This document shows, one piece after another, positions 15,904 to 23,987 of a stretch of 64,000 nt of DNA. A model generated the notes under the pieces. That model did no database searches, was not told the DNA's origin, and saw only the letters and a list, made by a program, of their open reading frames with translations. Both the position numbers and the translations under genes were made by a program. The DNA is from Saccharopolyspora shandongensis. GTDB taxonomy: Bacteria; Actinomycetota; Actinomycetes; Mycobacteriales; Pseudonocardiaceae. The stretch covers positions 1-64,000 of the forward strand of contig NZ_FNOK01000006.1 in the NCBI RefSeq assembly GCF_900106995.1. The letters are read 5' to 3'. Numbering within the stretch: position 1 is the stretch's first letter; each line of letters starts with the position of its first letter.

Positions 15904-16519
15904 TGCCGCGCTGCAACGCCGTGGTGATCGCCGCGGTGCGGTTGTCCACGCCGAGTTTGTCGTAGATGTGCACCAGGTGCGTCTTCACGGTCGCCTCGCT
16001 GATGAACAGCGCCTTCGACAGCGCCCGGTTGGACAGGCCTTGGGCCAGCAGCTGCAGGATCTCGACCTCGCGCGGGCTCAACGCGGGCTGCGGGCGGCGC
16101 AGGTGACCGAGCAGCCGTGCCGCCACGCCGGGTGCCAGCGCCGTCTGGCCCGACGCAGCCAGCCACACCGCTTGGCACAGCTCCTCCGGTGGGGCGTCCT
16201 TGAGCATGTAGCCGGTGGCGCCGGCTTCCACGGCGGTGAGGATGTCGGCGTCGGAGTCGTAGGTGGTCAGCACCAGCACCGGCGGGCCGCCCTCCGCGGT
16301 GATGCGGCGGGTGGCGGTGACGCCGTCCATGCCGGTGGGCATCTGCAGGTCCATCAGCACGATGTCCACCTCGGTGCCGGCCAGCGCGTCCAGCGCGGCC
16401 TGCCCGTCGGCGGCCTCGGCCACCACCGTCATGTCCGGCCGGTCGTCGAACATCGCCCGCAGTCCGCGCCGGACCACCGGATGATCGTCGACGAGCAGGA
16501 TGCGCAACGCTTCGGCCAT
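15887..16519 (-). CDS. LuxR/NarL-family response regulator
   Basis: The 210-residue protein has a receiver domain (about 5-120): 'RILLVDDHPVVRRGL' with the acidic pair, phospho-acceptor Asp in 'VDIVLMDLQMP', Thr in 'VLVLTTYDSD' and Lys in 'GYMLKD'. The LuxR-type HTH follows (about 147-205): 'LSPREVEILQLLAQGLSNRA' and 'SEATVKTHLVHIYDKLGV'. Its ATG overlaps the kinase stop by one base. The pair is divergent from an ABC exporter operon at 17950, which it probably controls. Confidence 0.93.
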   Translation of the reverse strand: MAEALRILLVDDHPVVRRGLRAMFDDRPDMTVVAEAADGQAALDALAGTEVDIVLMDLQMPTGMDGVTATRRITAEGGPPVLVLTTYDSDADILTAVEAGATGYMLKDAPPEELCQAVWLAASGQTALAPGVAARLLGHLRRPQPALSPREVEILQLLAQGLSNRALSKALFISEATVKTHLVHIYDKLGVDNRTAAITTALQRGIIRPR

Positions 16520-17745
16520 CACCGGATCTCCTCGTCGGTCAGCGGCAGCCGGATGGCCACCGCGGTGCCGTCGCCGGGCGCGGACTCCACCGCGAGCCGC
16601 CCGCCCAGCGCGCCGATGCGTTCCCGCAGCGCGATCAGCCCATATCCGCTGCCATCCGGTGCGGGCCGGACCGCGGCCGGGTCGAAACCGGCACCGTCGT
16701 CGTAGATGTCGAGGGTGACCTCCGTGTCGAGGAACCCGAGCGTGACCACCGCGGTGTGGGCGTGGGCGTGGCGGACGACGTTGCCGAGGCTGGCCTGGGC
16801 CGCGCGCAGCAGCGCCACCTCGTAGCCGGACGGCAACTGCACGGGTACGCCGTCGGTCTGGAAGCGGCAGTGGATGCCCGATTCCCTCGCGGTGTCCTCG
16901 CACAACCTCTGCAGCGCCTGCGGCAGTCCCGCGCCGGTCAGCGACGGTGGGCGCAGGTCCCGCACGAAGCGGCGGGCCTCGTCGAGGTTGTCCGACGCGG
17001 TGCGCTGCGCCTCGGTGATGCGGGCGCGGGCCTTGTCCGCCTGCGGTGGCAGCGCCGTGTCCGCCGCGCGCAGCAGCAGCACGATGCTCGACAGGCCCTG
17101 GGCGAGGGTGTCGTGGATTTCCCTGGCCAGCCGTTCCCGCTCGGCGGCCACCCCGGCCTGGTGCTGCGAGGACGCCAGTTCCGCGCGGGTGCGGGTCAGG
17201 TCGTCGATGAGGGCTTGCCTGCGCTGGCTCTCGGCGTAGATCGCCGAGTAGCCCCAGGTGATCACCACCGCCACCCCGGCCCCGACGACCGGGCCCAGCA
17301 CCATGCCCACGCTCCAGGTCCCGGCGTGCCAGCCCTGGGCCGATACGACCAGGGCGGTGACCACCACGACCGCGACCAGCGCGTGCCGCCCGCGCAGCAG
17401 GTGCAGGTGCAGGAAGAACAGCGGGAACGCCAGCCACGAGAAGTCCGGGCTGATCACCAGCAGGCCCGCCCACACCGCGGTGACCGCCGCTAGCCATGCC
17501 ATCGCCAGCCACCGCCGGTGCAGGGCGTGGCGCACCGCCGCGCCCGCGGCGTACACGGCGGTCAGCAGCACCGCGCCGGCCACCGCCAGCCAGCCGGCCG
17601 GGCCGGCGGGGTGGGTGAGGAACACCCGCGTGGTGGCGATGCACAGCAGCAGCAGGAATCCCGCGTGGAACACCAGCCGCATCAACCGCAGGATCGCCAC
17701 CGGGCCGGGACCGGCGGGCAACGACGTTTCGGACACTGTGGACAC
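16519..17745 (-). CDS. NarL-type sensor histidine kinase
   Basis: The protein of about 408 residues has five or six N-terminal membrane helices (residues 15-170), a short linker, a HisKA_3 dimerisation domain with the phospho-acceptor in 'RLAREIHDTLAQGLSSIVLL', and an HATPase with N box 'SLGNVVRHAHAH', G1 'YDDGAGFDP' and G2 'GYGLIALRERIGALGG'. No large extracellular sensor is present, so it resembles intramembrane-sensing kinases of antibiotic-response modules. Start is uncertain: GTG 17745 (chosen) or ATG 17802, both without a strong ribosome site. It is translated before the response regulator (TGATG overlap). Confidence 0.88.
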   Translation of the reverse strand: MSTVSETSLPAGPGPVAILRLMRLVFHAGFLLLLCIATTRVFLTHPAGPAGWLAVAGAVLLTAVYAAGAAVRHALHRRWLAMAWLAAVTAVWAGLLVISPDFSWLAFPLFFLHLHLLRGRHALVAVVVVTALVVSAQGWHAGTWSVGMVLGPVVGAGVAVVITWGYSAIYAESQRRQALIDDLTRTRAELASSQHQAGVAAERERLAREIHDTLAQGLSSIVLLLRAADTALPPQADKARARITEAQRTASDNLDEARRFVRDLRPPSLTGAGLPQALQRLCEDTARESGIHCRFQTDGVPVQLPSGYEVALLRAAQASLGNVVRHAHAHTAVVTLGFLDTEVTLDIYDDGAGFDPAAVRPAPDGSGYGLIALRERIGALGGRLAVESAPGDGTAVAIRLPLTDEEIR

Positions 17746-17949
17746 CTTAAGGCCTGTGGGTGGACGGGGCGGACGGTGCTCGCCAGGGTCCTTTCTAGAC
17801 ATCGCAGCCGGGGCGCGGCATCGATCGTTCGGTTGAGATCGGGGTGCACCGCGCGGCAGCCGCGGAATCAATCCACGCGGCGATGGCAACAGGGCCGTTC
17901 GCGGCGAGGCTGGAAGCCGGAATCGACCACGACCGGAAAGCAGAACACC

Positions 17950-19020
17950 GTGTTCCTCGCCATCCGCGACATCCGCTTCGCCAAGGGGCGGTTCGCGCTC
18001 ATGGGCTCGGTGGTCGGGCTGATCACACTGTTGATCGTGCTGTTGTCGGGACTGACCGCGGGCCTGGCCCACCAGTCCACCTCGGCCATCACACAGCTGC
18101 CCACCACCCACATCGCCTTCGGCACGGCCAGTGCCGAAGCCCCCGAGCAGTCCTTCGCCGACTCCTCGGTCACCCAGGCCCAGCTCGACGCCTACCGCGC
18201 CGCGCCCGGCGTGCAGCGCGCCGCACCGCTGGGCATCACCCAGACCCGCCTGGAAACCGCCACCGGCGGCACGGCCGCCACCATCTTCGGCGTGCGCTCC
18301 GCCGACGGACTCGCGCCCGAGGCGGTCACGCCCGGCACGCTGGTGATCAGCCGCGAGCTCGCCGAGAACAACGACCTGGCCGTCGGGCAGAGCGTGCTGG
18401 CGGGCACGCAGCGGCTGACCATCAGCGGCATCGCCGACAACGCCTACTACAGCCACACGCCGGTGGCGTGGACGGCGCTGGAGACCTGGTCGGAGCTGCG
18501 GCCCCCGCGCGTCGACGCGCCGCTGGCCACCGTCATCGCCGCCGAGGTGACCACCGATCCGGCGCAGGCCGACGCCGCAGCGGGCACCACCACGGCGACC
18601 ACCGGCGGCAGCCTGTCGGCCATCGGCTCCTACTCCTCGGAGAACGGGTCGCTGCTGATGATGCAGGGCTTCCTGTACGCGATCTCCGCGCTGGTCATCG
18701 GCGCGTTCATGACCGTGTGGACCATCCAGCGCAGCGGCGACATCGCGATCCTCAAGGCCCTCGGCGGCGCCACCGGCTACCTGCTGCGGGATGCGCTGGC
18801 GCAGTCGGCGATCGTGCTGGTGCTCGGCGCCGGTGTCGGTGGTGCGGTCGGGGTCGGGCTGGGGGCGCTGGCGGTGCAGGCCGTGCCGTTCCAGCTCACC
18901 GCCGCCACGACGGTGCTGCCCATCATCGCCATGATCGTCCTGGGCATGGCTGGTGCCGTCCTGGCCGTCCGGCGCATCACTTCCGTCGACCCGCTGACCG
19001 CTTTGGGAGCAGCCCGATGA
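17950..19020 (+). CDS. FtsX/MacB-like ABC transporter permease
   Basis: The 356-residue permease has one N-terminal helix (about 18-40), a large extracytoplasmic domain (about 45-220), and three C-terminal helices in the FtsX domain ('GFLYAISALVIGAFMTVWTI', 'AIVLVLGAGVGGAVGVGLG', 'VLPIIAMIVLGMAGAVLAV'). This topology is of the type VII (MacB/LolC-like) mechanotransmission exporters. GTG 17950 follows GGAAAG. The next gene, its ATPase, starts inside the stop codon (ATGA). The operon is divergent from the kinase/regulator pair, an arrangement common in peptide-antibiotic defence. Confidence 0.9.
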   Translation: MFLAIRDIRFAKGRFALMGSVVGLITLLIVLLSGLTAGLAHQSTSAITQLPTTHIAFGTASAEAPEQSFADSSVTQAQLDAYRAAPGVQRAAPLGITQTRLETATGGTAATIFGVRSADGLAPEAVTPGTLVISRELAENNDLAVGQSVLAGTQRLTISGIADNAYYSHTPVAWTALETWSELRPPRVDAPLATVIAAEVTTDPAQADAAAGTTTATTGGSLSAIGSYSSENGSLLMMQGFLYAISALVIGAFMTVWTIQRSGDIAILKALGGATGYLLRDALAQSAIVLVLGAGVGGAVGVGLGALAVQAVPFQLTAATTVLPIIAMIVLGMAGAVLAVRRITSVDPLTALGAAR

Positions 19021-19706
19021 GCCTCACCCTGACCGATGTCCGCCTGACCTACCCCGACGGCGACCGCGTACTCACCGCTCTCGACGAGGTGTCGCTGCAG
19101 GTCGAGCCCGGCCAGGTGCTGGCCGTCGTCGGGCCCTCCGGCTCCGGCAAGTCGAGCCTGCTGGCCGTGGCCGCGACTCTGCTGCGCCCCGATTCCGGCC
19201 GCGTGGTCGTCGACGGCGTCGACGCCGTCGGTCTGTCCGCGGCGCAGCGGGCCCGGCTGCGGCTGGAGAAGATCGGCATCGTCTTCCAGCAGCCCAACCT
19301 GCTCGGTTCGCTGACCGCCGCCGAACAGCTGCTCGCCATCCAGCACATGCGCGGCGTTCCGGTGCGGCGGCAGCGCCGCGCGGCCGTCGAAGCGCTGGCC
19401 GCGGTCGGGCTCGACGGCAAGCAGCACCGGCGGCCGCACCAGCTCTCCGGTGGTGAGCGCCAGCGGGTCAACATCGCCCGCGCCCTCACCGGCAGGCCCG
19501 CGGTGCTGCTGGTGGACGAGCCGACCGCCGCGCTCGACCAGGAGCGCGGCGGCCAGATCGTCGAGCTGCTCGCCGAGGTCACCCGCCAGCACCAGGTCGC
19601 CACCGTCATGGTCACCCACGACACCGAGTACCTCGACCAGGTCGACGACGTGGCCGTGATGCGCGACGGGCAGCTGACCCGCTCAGTAGCGGGTGCCCAT
19701 CGCTGA
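19017..19706 (+). CDS. MacB/LolD-type ABC transporter ATPase
   Basis: The 229-residue ATPase has Walker A 'VGPSGSGKSSLL', Q-loop 'GIVFQQPNLLGSLTA', signature 'QLSGGERQRVNIARAL', Walker B 'AVLLVDEPTAALD' and switch His in 'VMVTHDTEY'. It powers the adjacent FtsX-like permease, overlapping its stop by 4 bases. The 3' end overlaps the convergent trpS gene by 24 bases. Confidence 0.95.
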   Translation: MSLTLTDVRLTYPDGDRVLTALDEVSLQVEPGQVLAVVGPSGSGKSSLLAVAATLLRPDSGRVVVDGVDAVGLSAAQRARLRLEKIGIVFQQPNLLGSLTAAEQLLAIQHMRGVPVRRQRRAAVEALAAVGLDGKQHRRPHQLSGGERQRVNIARALTGRPAVLLVDEPTAALDQERGGQIVELLAEVTRQHQVATVMVTHDTEYLDQVDDVAVMRDGQLTRSVAGAHR

Positions 19707-20735
19707 GCGCACCTCGGCGAGGGTCGCCTCGGCGATGGCGTTGGCGCGCTCGTTGCCCTCGCGCAGGATCCGGCGCAGATCGCCGCGATCCTGCGCGAAG
19801 GCGGCGCGTCGTTCCCGCATCGGCGCCAGGTACTCGTTGACCACCTCGGTCACGGTGCGCTTCAGCTCCGCCGCGCCACCCGAACCGATGTCCGCGGCGA
19901 CGTCGTGCGGATCGCGCCCCAGGCACAGGGCCGCGAGCAGCACCAGGCTGGAGACCTCCGGGCGCGACTGCGGGTCGTAGGTGATGTGGCGCTGCGCGTC
20001 GGTCTTCGCGCCACGGATCAGCCGCGCGGTCTCATCGGCGGTGGCCGATAGCGTGATCGCGTTGCCGCGGCTCTTGCTCATCTTGGTGCCGTCGGTGCCC
20101 AGCAGCAGCGGCGCCGGCGACAGCAGCGCGTCCGGCTCGGGCAGCAGCCGCCCGTAGCGGTCGTTGAAGCGGCGCGCGATCGTGCGGGTCAGCTCCAGGT
20201 GCGGCAGCTGGTCCTGGCCCACCGGCACCAGATTGGCCTTGCAGAACAGGATGTCGGCGGCCTGGTGCGCCGGGTAGGTGAACATCAGGCCGCTGACGGC
20301 CGCCTGCCGCGAGTGGTTGATCTCGTCCTTGACCGTGGGGTTGCGGCTGAGCTCCGAGACCGACACCAGGCTCAGGAACGGCAGGAGCAGCTGGTTGAGC
20401 GCCGCGACCGCGCTGTGGGTGAAGATCGTGGCGGTCCGCGGGTCGATCCCGGCGGCCAGGTAGTCCAGCATCAGGTTGTCCACGTGCTCGCCGAGGTGCT
20501 CGGCGACGTCGCGGTCGGTGAGCACCTGGTAGTCGGCGATGATCACCATCATCTCCACGCCCTGGCGCTGCAACCGGACGCGGTTGTGCAGGGTGCCGAA
20601 GTAGTGGCCCAGGTGCAGCAGCCCGGTCGGGCGGTCGCCGGTGAGCACTCGGAAGTCGTTGGGGCGCAAGGTGATCTGCTCTTCCAGCTCGGCGCTGCGG
20701 CGCGCGGCGGTGGACGTCTCGATCACGGTGGTCAT
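19683..20735 (-). CDS. trpS: tryptophanyl-tRNA synthetase (attenuator-controlled, auxiliary type)
   Basis: The 350-residue class I synthetase charges tRNA-Trp. It shows the HIGH-type motif in 'RPTGLLHLGHYFGTL' near residue 45, 'MVIIADYQVLTDRD', and 'GTDGTKMSKSRGNAI' (KMSKS) near 220. ATG 20735 follows GGAGAA. The 5' leader holds a Trp-rich leader peptide and an attenuator, so the gene responds to uncharged tRNA-Trp. In S. coelicolor an auxiliary, indolmycin-resistant TrpRS is controlled in the same way; by analogy this is probably a second TrpRS that is induced when the housekeeping enzyme is blocked. Whether it is the only trpS in the genome cannot be seen here. Confidence 0.93.
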   Translation of the reverse strand: MTTVIETSTAARRSAELEEQITLRPNDFRVLTGDRPTGLLHLGHYFGTLHNRVRLQRQGVEMMVIIADYQVLTDRDVAEHLGEHVDNLMLDYLAAGIDPRTATIFTHSAVAALNQLLLPFLSLVSVSELSRNPTVKDEINHSRQAAVSGLMFTYPAHQAADILFCKANLVPVGQDQLPHLELTRTIARRFNDRYGRLLPEPDALLSPAPLLLGTDGTKMSKSRGNAITLSATADETARLIRGAKTDAQRHITYDPQSRPEVSSLVLLAALCLGRDPHDVAADIGSGGAAELKRTVTEVVNEYLAPMRERRAAFAQDRGDLRRILREGNERANAIAEATLAEVRSAMGTRY

Positions 20736-20795
20736 GGTGTTCTCCTCGGTCTGGTGGCGGGGTCCGGCCGGGGCCCGCGACGCGTGGAGAACACG

Positions 20796-20822
20796 AAAAA
20801 GGGCCGTCCATCCGAACGGCCC
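20796..20822 (-). terminator. attenuator terminator in the trpS leader
   Basis: On the minus strand GGGCCGT (20822-20816), an 8-base loop and ACGGCCC (20807-20801) are followed by TTTTT (20800-20796). This is a textbook intrinsic terminator upstream of, not after, a gene. Confidence 0.9.
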
Positions 20823-20849
20823 GAGACGTGCGTGCTGAGATGGCCGCTC

Positions 20850-20891
20850 CTAACCGGAGCGCCACCACGCGAAGCACGAACTGCGAATCAC
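20850..20891 (-). CDS. trp leader peptide (13 residues, Trp-Trp)
   Basis: GTG 20891 to TAG 20850 encodes MIRSSCFAWWRSG. Two consecutive Trp codons (TGG TGG) in a 13-residue peptide are very unlikely by chance in a leader placed before a Trp-tRNA synthetase. The start lies 6 bases after TAGGAT, so the message may begin at the GTG itself. Confidence 0.85.
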   Translation of the reverse strand: MIRSSCFAWWRSG

Positions 20892-20977
20892 ACCGCCATC
20901 CTAACCCGCTCCGGCCGCACGCCGCCCGCGGTATGACCGAAGCCATCCCCGCGGCGGCGGCCGGTCCGGGGATGCGG

Positions 20978-21718
20978 TCACGGGACTTCCACGGTCATCG
21001 TCGTGTCGGTGACGGCGAACCCGAGCCGCTCGTACACGTGCTGCGCCGGGTTGCCGACCGTGACGGCCAAACCCACCTCATGCCGGCCCTGCGCGCTCAA
21101 CCATGCCATCGCGCGCCGCAGCAGCAGCCCGCCCAGGCCCGCGAATTCCGCCGCCGGACGGCGGAACACATCGCCCACCCACGGCACGCCATCGCGATCG
21201 TTGACCACCAGCCCGGCCGCGACCTGGTCGCCGGCGTCGACCACCAATGCGCTGCACCCCAGCACGGGCCCCAGCACCCGGCCGGCCAGCAGCGGCTGCA
21301 GCAGCTCCACCAGCACCTGCTGGTCGTCGCCGGAGCCCCGGTCGGGGTGATCCGGCGGGTACGCCTCACGCCACGGCGCCAGCAGTTCCGACGCCGGGCG
21401 ATCGCAGTCCACCAGCCGCAGCGGCGCCGCCGGGACCAGGTCCGCCCACTCGCGCGGTGGAGGGTCGGCCCGCAGATCCCGCCGCATCGCATGCGCGTGC
21501 CGCTTCAGCCGCGCACCTGCGCGCACCAGCACCTCGCCGTGCTCCGGCGTGGCGAACAGCTTCCACCCCGGCAACTCCGCGCGGAGCAGATCCAACGCGC
21601 CAGGTCCGTCGATTCCCAGCACCCGCGCGGTGCGCGGCATCCCGTTCGGGACGTAGGACACCGTCGTGGCGCCGTCCGACAGCACCGCGGTGTCGCCGGT
21701 GTGGTTCTGCTGCATCAT
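20978..21718 (-). CDS. GNAT-family acetyltransferase
   Basis: The 246-residue protein has a C-terminal GNAT domain: 'AALVVDAGDQVAAGLVV'-like strands, then 'FAGLGGLLLRRAMAWLSAQG' where the acetyl-CoA loop lies, 'VGLAVTVGNPAQHVYERLGF' and a final strand. The N-terminal 120 residues are an extra domain of unknown role. No partner gene points to a substrate. ATG 21718 is one of two adjacent Met codons. Confidence 0.78.
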   Translation of the reverse strand: MMQQNHTGDTAVLSDGATTVSYVPNGMPRTARVLGIDGPGALDLLRAELPGWKLFATPEHGEVLVRAGARLKRHAHAMRRDLRADPPPREWADLVPAAPLRLVDCDRPASELLAPWREAYPPDHPDRGSGDDQQVLVELLQPLLAGRVLGPVLGCSALVVDAGDQVAAGLVVNDRDGVPWVGDVFRRPAAEFAGLGGLLLRRAMAWLSAQGRHEVGLAVTVGNPAQHVYERLGFAVTDTTMTVEVP

Positions 21719-21841
21719 TGGACAAGCACTACACCCGAATCTTGCGGCGGGGCAACCGAATTAGCGGCGGTGCGGACAGCGTCGGGGGCCTGCTCCGCGT
21801 GGAGCAGGCCCCCGAACAGCTCGGCTACGGGCGAACCGGCG

Positions 21842-22051
21842 TCACTGGTTCCCGCTTTCGTCGGTCGCCACGGAGTGCGCCGTGCCGTCCTGGCCGTACC
21901 CGTCCTGCCCGTTGGAGTCGGCGCAGCTGCCGCTCTCGCACGCCGGGGCGGGCAGCGTGAAGTTCGACGGGTCGTCCTGGGCGTGGGCCAGGCCCGCGGT
22001 GGTGCCGGCGAAGGCGGCGGCGAGGACGGCGACGCTGAGGAATCGGCGCAT
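21842..22051 (-). CDS. small secreted protein
   Basis: The 69-residue product starts MRRFLSVAVLAAAFAGTTAG, a typical Sec signal peptide with a likely cut after 'LAHA'. The mature part of about 45 residues is acidic, has two Cys in 'ACESGSCADSNG' and is rich in Gly, Asp and Gln. No family is recognised. A disulphide-bonded exported peptide is likely; activity is unknown. It is transcribed away from the ABC-F gene. Confidence 0.65.
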   Translation of the reverse strand: MRRFLSVAVLAAAFAGTTAGLAHAQDDPSNFTLPAPACESGSCADSNGQDGYGQDGTAHSVATDESGNQ

Positions 22052-22197
22052 GATCACGTATCTCCTGAACTGCTCGGGCCCCCCGTGCGGGAGCCGATGG
22101 CCCCAGGCCAACATCGACCGGCACCGCTCGCCGACTGGATCACCACGACAGGCGAGCGGATCTACCCCGTCTGGCGGACGACGGCGCAGAAATTCCC

Positions 22198-22250
22198 TTG
22201 ACATCCGCGGCGGACTTGCCGCTAAGATCAACACCACTATGAAGAACTGA
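22198..22250 (+). promoter_or_regulatory. promoter and three-codon upstream ORF before the ABC-F gene
   Basis: TTGACA (22198-22203) and TAAGAT (22223-22228), 19 bases apart, form a good vegetative promoter in an AT-richer patch. Ten bases on, ATG AAG AAC TGA (22239-22250) is a minimal open frame, 106 bases before the ABC-F start. Imperfect hairpins follow (for example GCCCG/GGGC at about 22310-22321). Antibiotic-resistance ABC-F genes are often controlled by short upstream ORFs and attenuation; that this leader works so is inference. Confidence 0.5.
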
Positions 22251-22356
22251 CTTCGAGCTAGGCCCGCGTCCGAGGCTTCCGCGACCGCTTCCACCGGTTC
22301 GCGTCGAATCGTGCCCGGCGGGCGATTGTCATCGAGTCCCCCCGGTGTGACGCCCT

Positions 22357-23973
22357 GTGCCCCATGTTTCTGCCGCTTCGTCCTTCGTTCTGCGCGCACG
22401 TGACCTCGTCAAGTCCTATGCGGACCGGACCGTCCTCGCCGGGGTGTCGCTGACCGCCTCGCCCGGCCAGCGCATCGGCCTTGTCGGCGAGAACGGCGTC
22501 GGCAAGTCCACCCTGCTGCGCATCCTCGCCGGCGCGGAAGACCCCGACAGCGGCGAGCTCGCCCGCCCCGACGACCTCGGATTCCTGCACCAGGAACCAC
22601 CTTTCACCCCCGGCACGACGCTGGCGGCCGCGCTGGACGAGGCGCTGGCCGAACACCGCGCCGCACAAGCCCGCCTCGCCGAACTCGCCGACGCCCTCGG
22701 CGAGGCGCCCGCGGACCCCGGGATCCTCGCCGCCTACGGCGAAGTCCTCGACTGGGCCCAGCAGCACGACACCTGGAACGCCGACCACCGCGCCGAAGTC
22801 GTCCTCGACGGGCTCGGCCTGGGCGGCATCACCGGCGACCGGCGCATCGGCACGCTCTCCGGCGGCCAGCGCAGCAGGCTGGGCCTCGCAGTCCTGCTGC
22901 TGCGCCGGCCCCGCGCGCTGCTGCTGGACGAACCCACCAACCACCTCGACGAATCCGCCCTGACGTTCCTGCAGCAGCACCTCGCCGCGCTGCCCGGCGC
23001 CGTCGTGCTGGCCAGCCACGACCGCGTGTTCCTCGACGCGGTCTGCACCGACATCCTCGACCTCGACCCCGCCGTGGACGGCCCCACCCGCTACGGCGGC
23101 ACCTTCACCGACTACCTCGCCGCCAAACGCGCCGAACGCGCCCGCTGGGAACAGCGCTACACCGCCGAGCAGAACGAACTCGCCGCCCTGCGCCACGCCG
23201 TGGACGTCACCGCCCGCCAGGTCAGCCACCACGGCATGCGGCGCGACAACGCCAAGATGGCCTACGACTACTCCGGCGGCCGGGTCCAGAAGCAGATCTC
23301 CCGCCGGGTGCGCAACGCCCAGCAGCGCCTCGACGACCTCACCACCGCCCAAGTCCACGAACCGCCGAGCCCGCTGCGCTTCGCCGCGCCCCTCACCGGC
23401 CGCGAAACCACCACCGATGTGGTGCTGCAGATCAGGGAAGCCGGCGTGCGCGGACGGGTGTGGATCGACGAACTCGACGTCACCGGCACCGACAGGCTGC
23501 TGATCACCGGCGGCAACGGTGCAGGCAAGTCCACCCTGCTGCACCTCGCCGCCGGCCGGCTGGCGCCCGACACCGGCACCGTGCAGCGCCGCCACGACCT
23601 CCGCGTCGGCCTGCTCGAACAGGACGTCACCTTCGCCGCCCCCGGCAAGAGCCCCCGGCAGATCTACGCCACGCCCCACCGGCTCGACCTGCGCGAACTC
23701 GGCCTGCTCGCCCAGGCCGACCTCGACCGCCCCGTCGGCGCGCTCTCGGTCGGCCAGCGCCGCCGCCTGGCCCTGGCACTGCTGCTCGCCGATCCACCAC
23801 AGGTGTTGTTCCTGGACGAACCCACCAACCACCTGTCGCTGACCCTCGTCGGCGAACTCGAAGACGCCCTGCACGCCGCGCCCGGCGCCATCGTCGTCGC
23901 CAGCCACGACCGATGGCTGCGGCGACGCTGGAACGGGCCCACCCTGAACCTGCACGACGGCCGACGCGCTTGA
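22357..23973 (+). CDS. ABC-F ribosomal protection protein (antibiotic-resistance type)
   Basis: The 538-residue protein has two ABC domains and no membrane segment. Domain 1 (about 10-260): Walker A 'GENGVGKSTLL', signature 'LSGGQRSRLGLA', Walker B 'ALLLDEPTNHLD'. A charged interdomain linker (about 255-330, including 'HHGMRRDNAKMAYDYSGG') follows. Domain 2 (about 350-538): 'GGNGAGKSTLL', degenerate signature 'LSVGQRRRLALAL', 'VLFLDEPTNHLS'. Such proteins bind the ribosome E site and dislodge macrolides, lincosamides, streptogramin A or pleuromutilins. The GTG at 22357 has no clear ribosome site, which suits control by the leader. It is the first gene of an operon with a Vat acetyltransferase, 14 bases downstream. 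Confidence 0.9.
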   Translation: MPHVSAASSFVLRARDLVKSYADRTVLAGVSLTASPGQRIGLVGENGVGKSTLLRILAGAEDPDSGELARPDDLGFLHQEPPFTPGTTLAAALDEALAEHRAAQARLAELADALGEAPADPGILAAYGEVLDWAQQHDTWNADHRAEVVLDGLGLGGITGDRRIGTLSGGQRSRLGLAVLLLRRPRALLLDEPTNHLDESALTFLQQHLAALPGAVVLASHDRVFLDAVCTDILDLDPAVDGPTRYGGTFTDYLAAKRAERARWEQRYTAEQNELAALRHAVDVTARQVSHHGMRRDNAKMAYDYSGGRVQKQISRRVRNAQQRLDDLTTAQVHEPPSPLRFAAPLTGRETTTDVVLQIREAGVRGRVWIDELDVTGTDRLLITGGNGAGKSTLLHLAAGRLAPDTGTVQRRHDLRVGLLEQDVTFAAPGKSPRQIYATPHRLDLRELGLLAQADLDRPVGALSVGQRRRLALALLLADPPQVLFLDEPTNHLSLTLVGELEDALHAAPGAIVVASHDRWLRRRWNGPTLNLHDGRRA

Positions 23974-23987
23974 GGGGAGCCGCCACC

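Larger units (their letters stand above)
20736..20903 (-). promoter_or_regulatory. trpS 5' leader: ribosome-mediated transcription attenuator
   Basis: Reading toward trpS: TAGGAT (-10-like) at 20903-20898, leader peptide start GTG at 20891, pause hairpin CGCTCC-GGTTA-GGAGCG (20861-20845) directly after the two Trp codons, then a CGGCC segment able to pair with GGCCG of the terminator's first arm (antiterminator), and the terminator at 20822-20796. If Trp-tRNA is scarce the ribosome stalls at the Trp pair, frees the CGGCC segment and prevents the terminator. All pieces are read directly; the mechanism is the classical one and is inferred. Confidence 0.85.

Noticed and set aside
17803-18456. 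Minus-strand extension of the histidine kinase with low-complexity Gly/Arg sequence
   Set aside because: It is antisense to the ABC permease gene.
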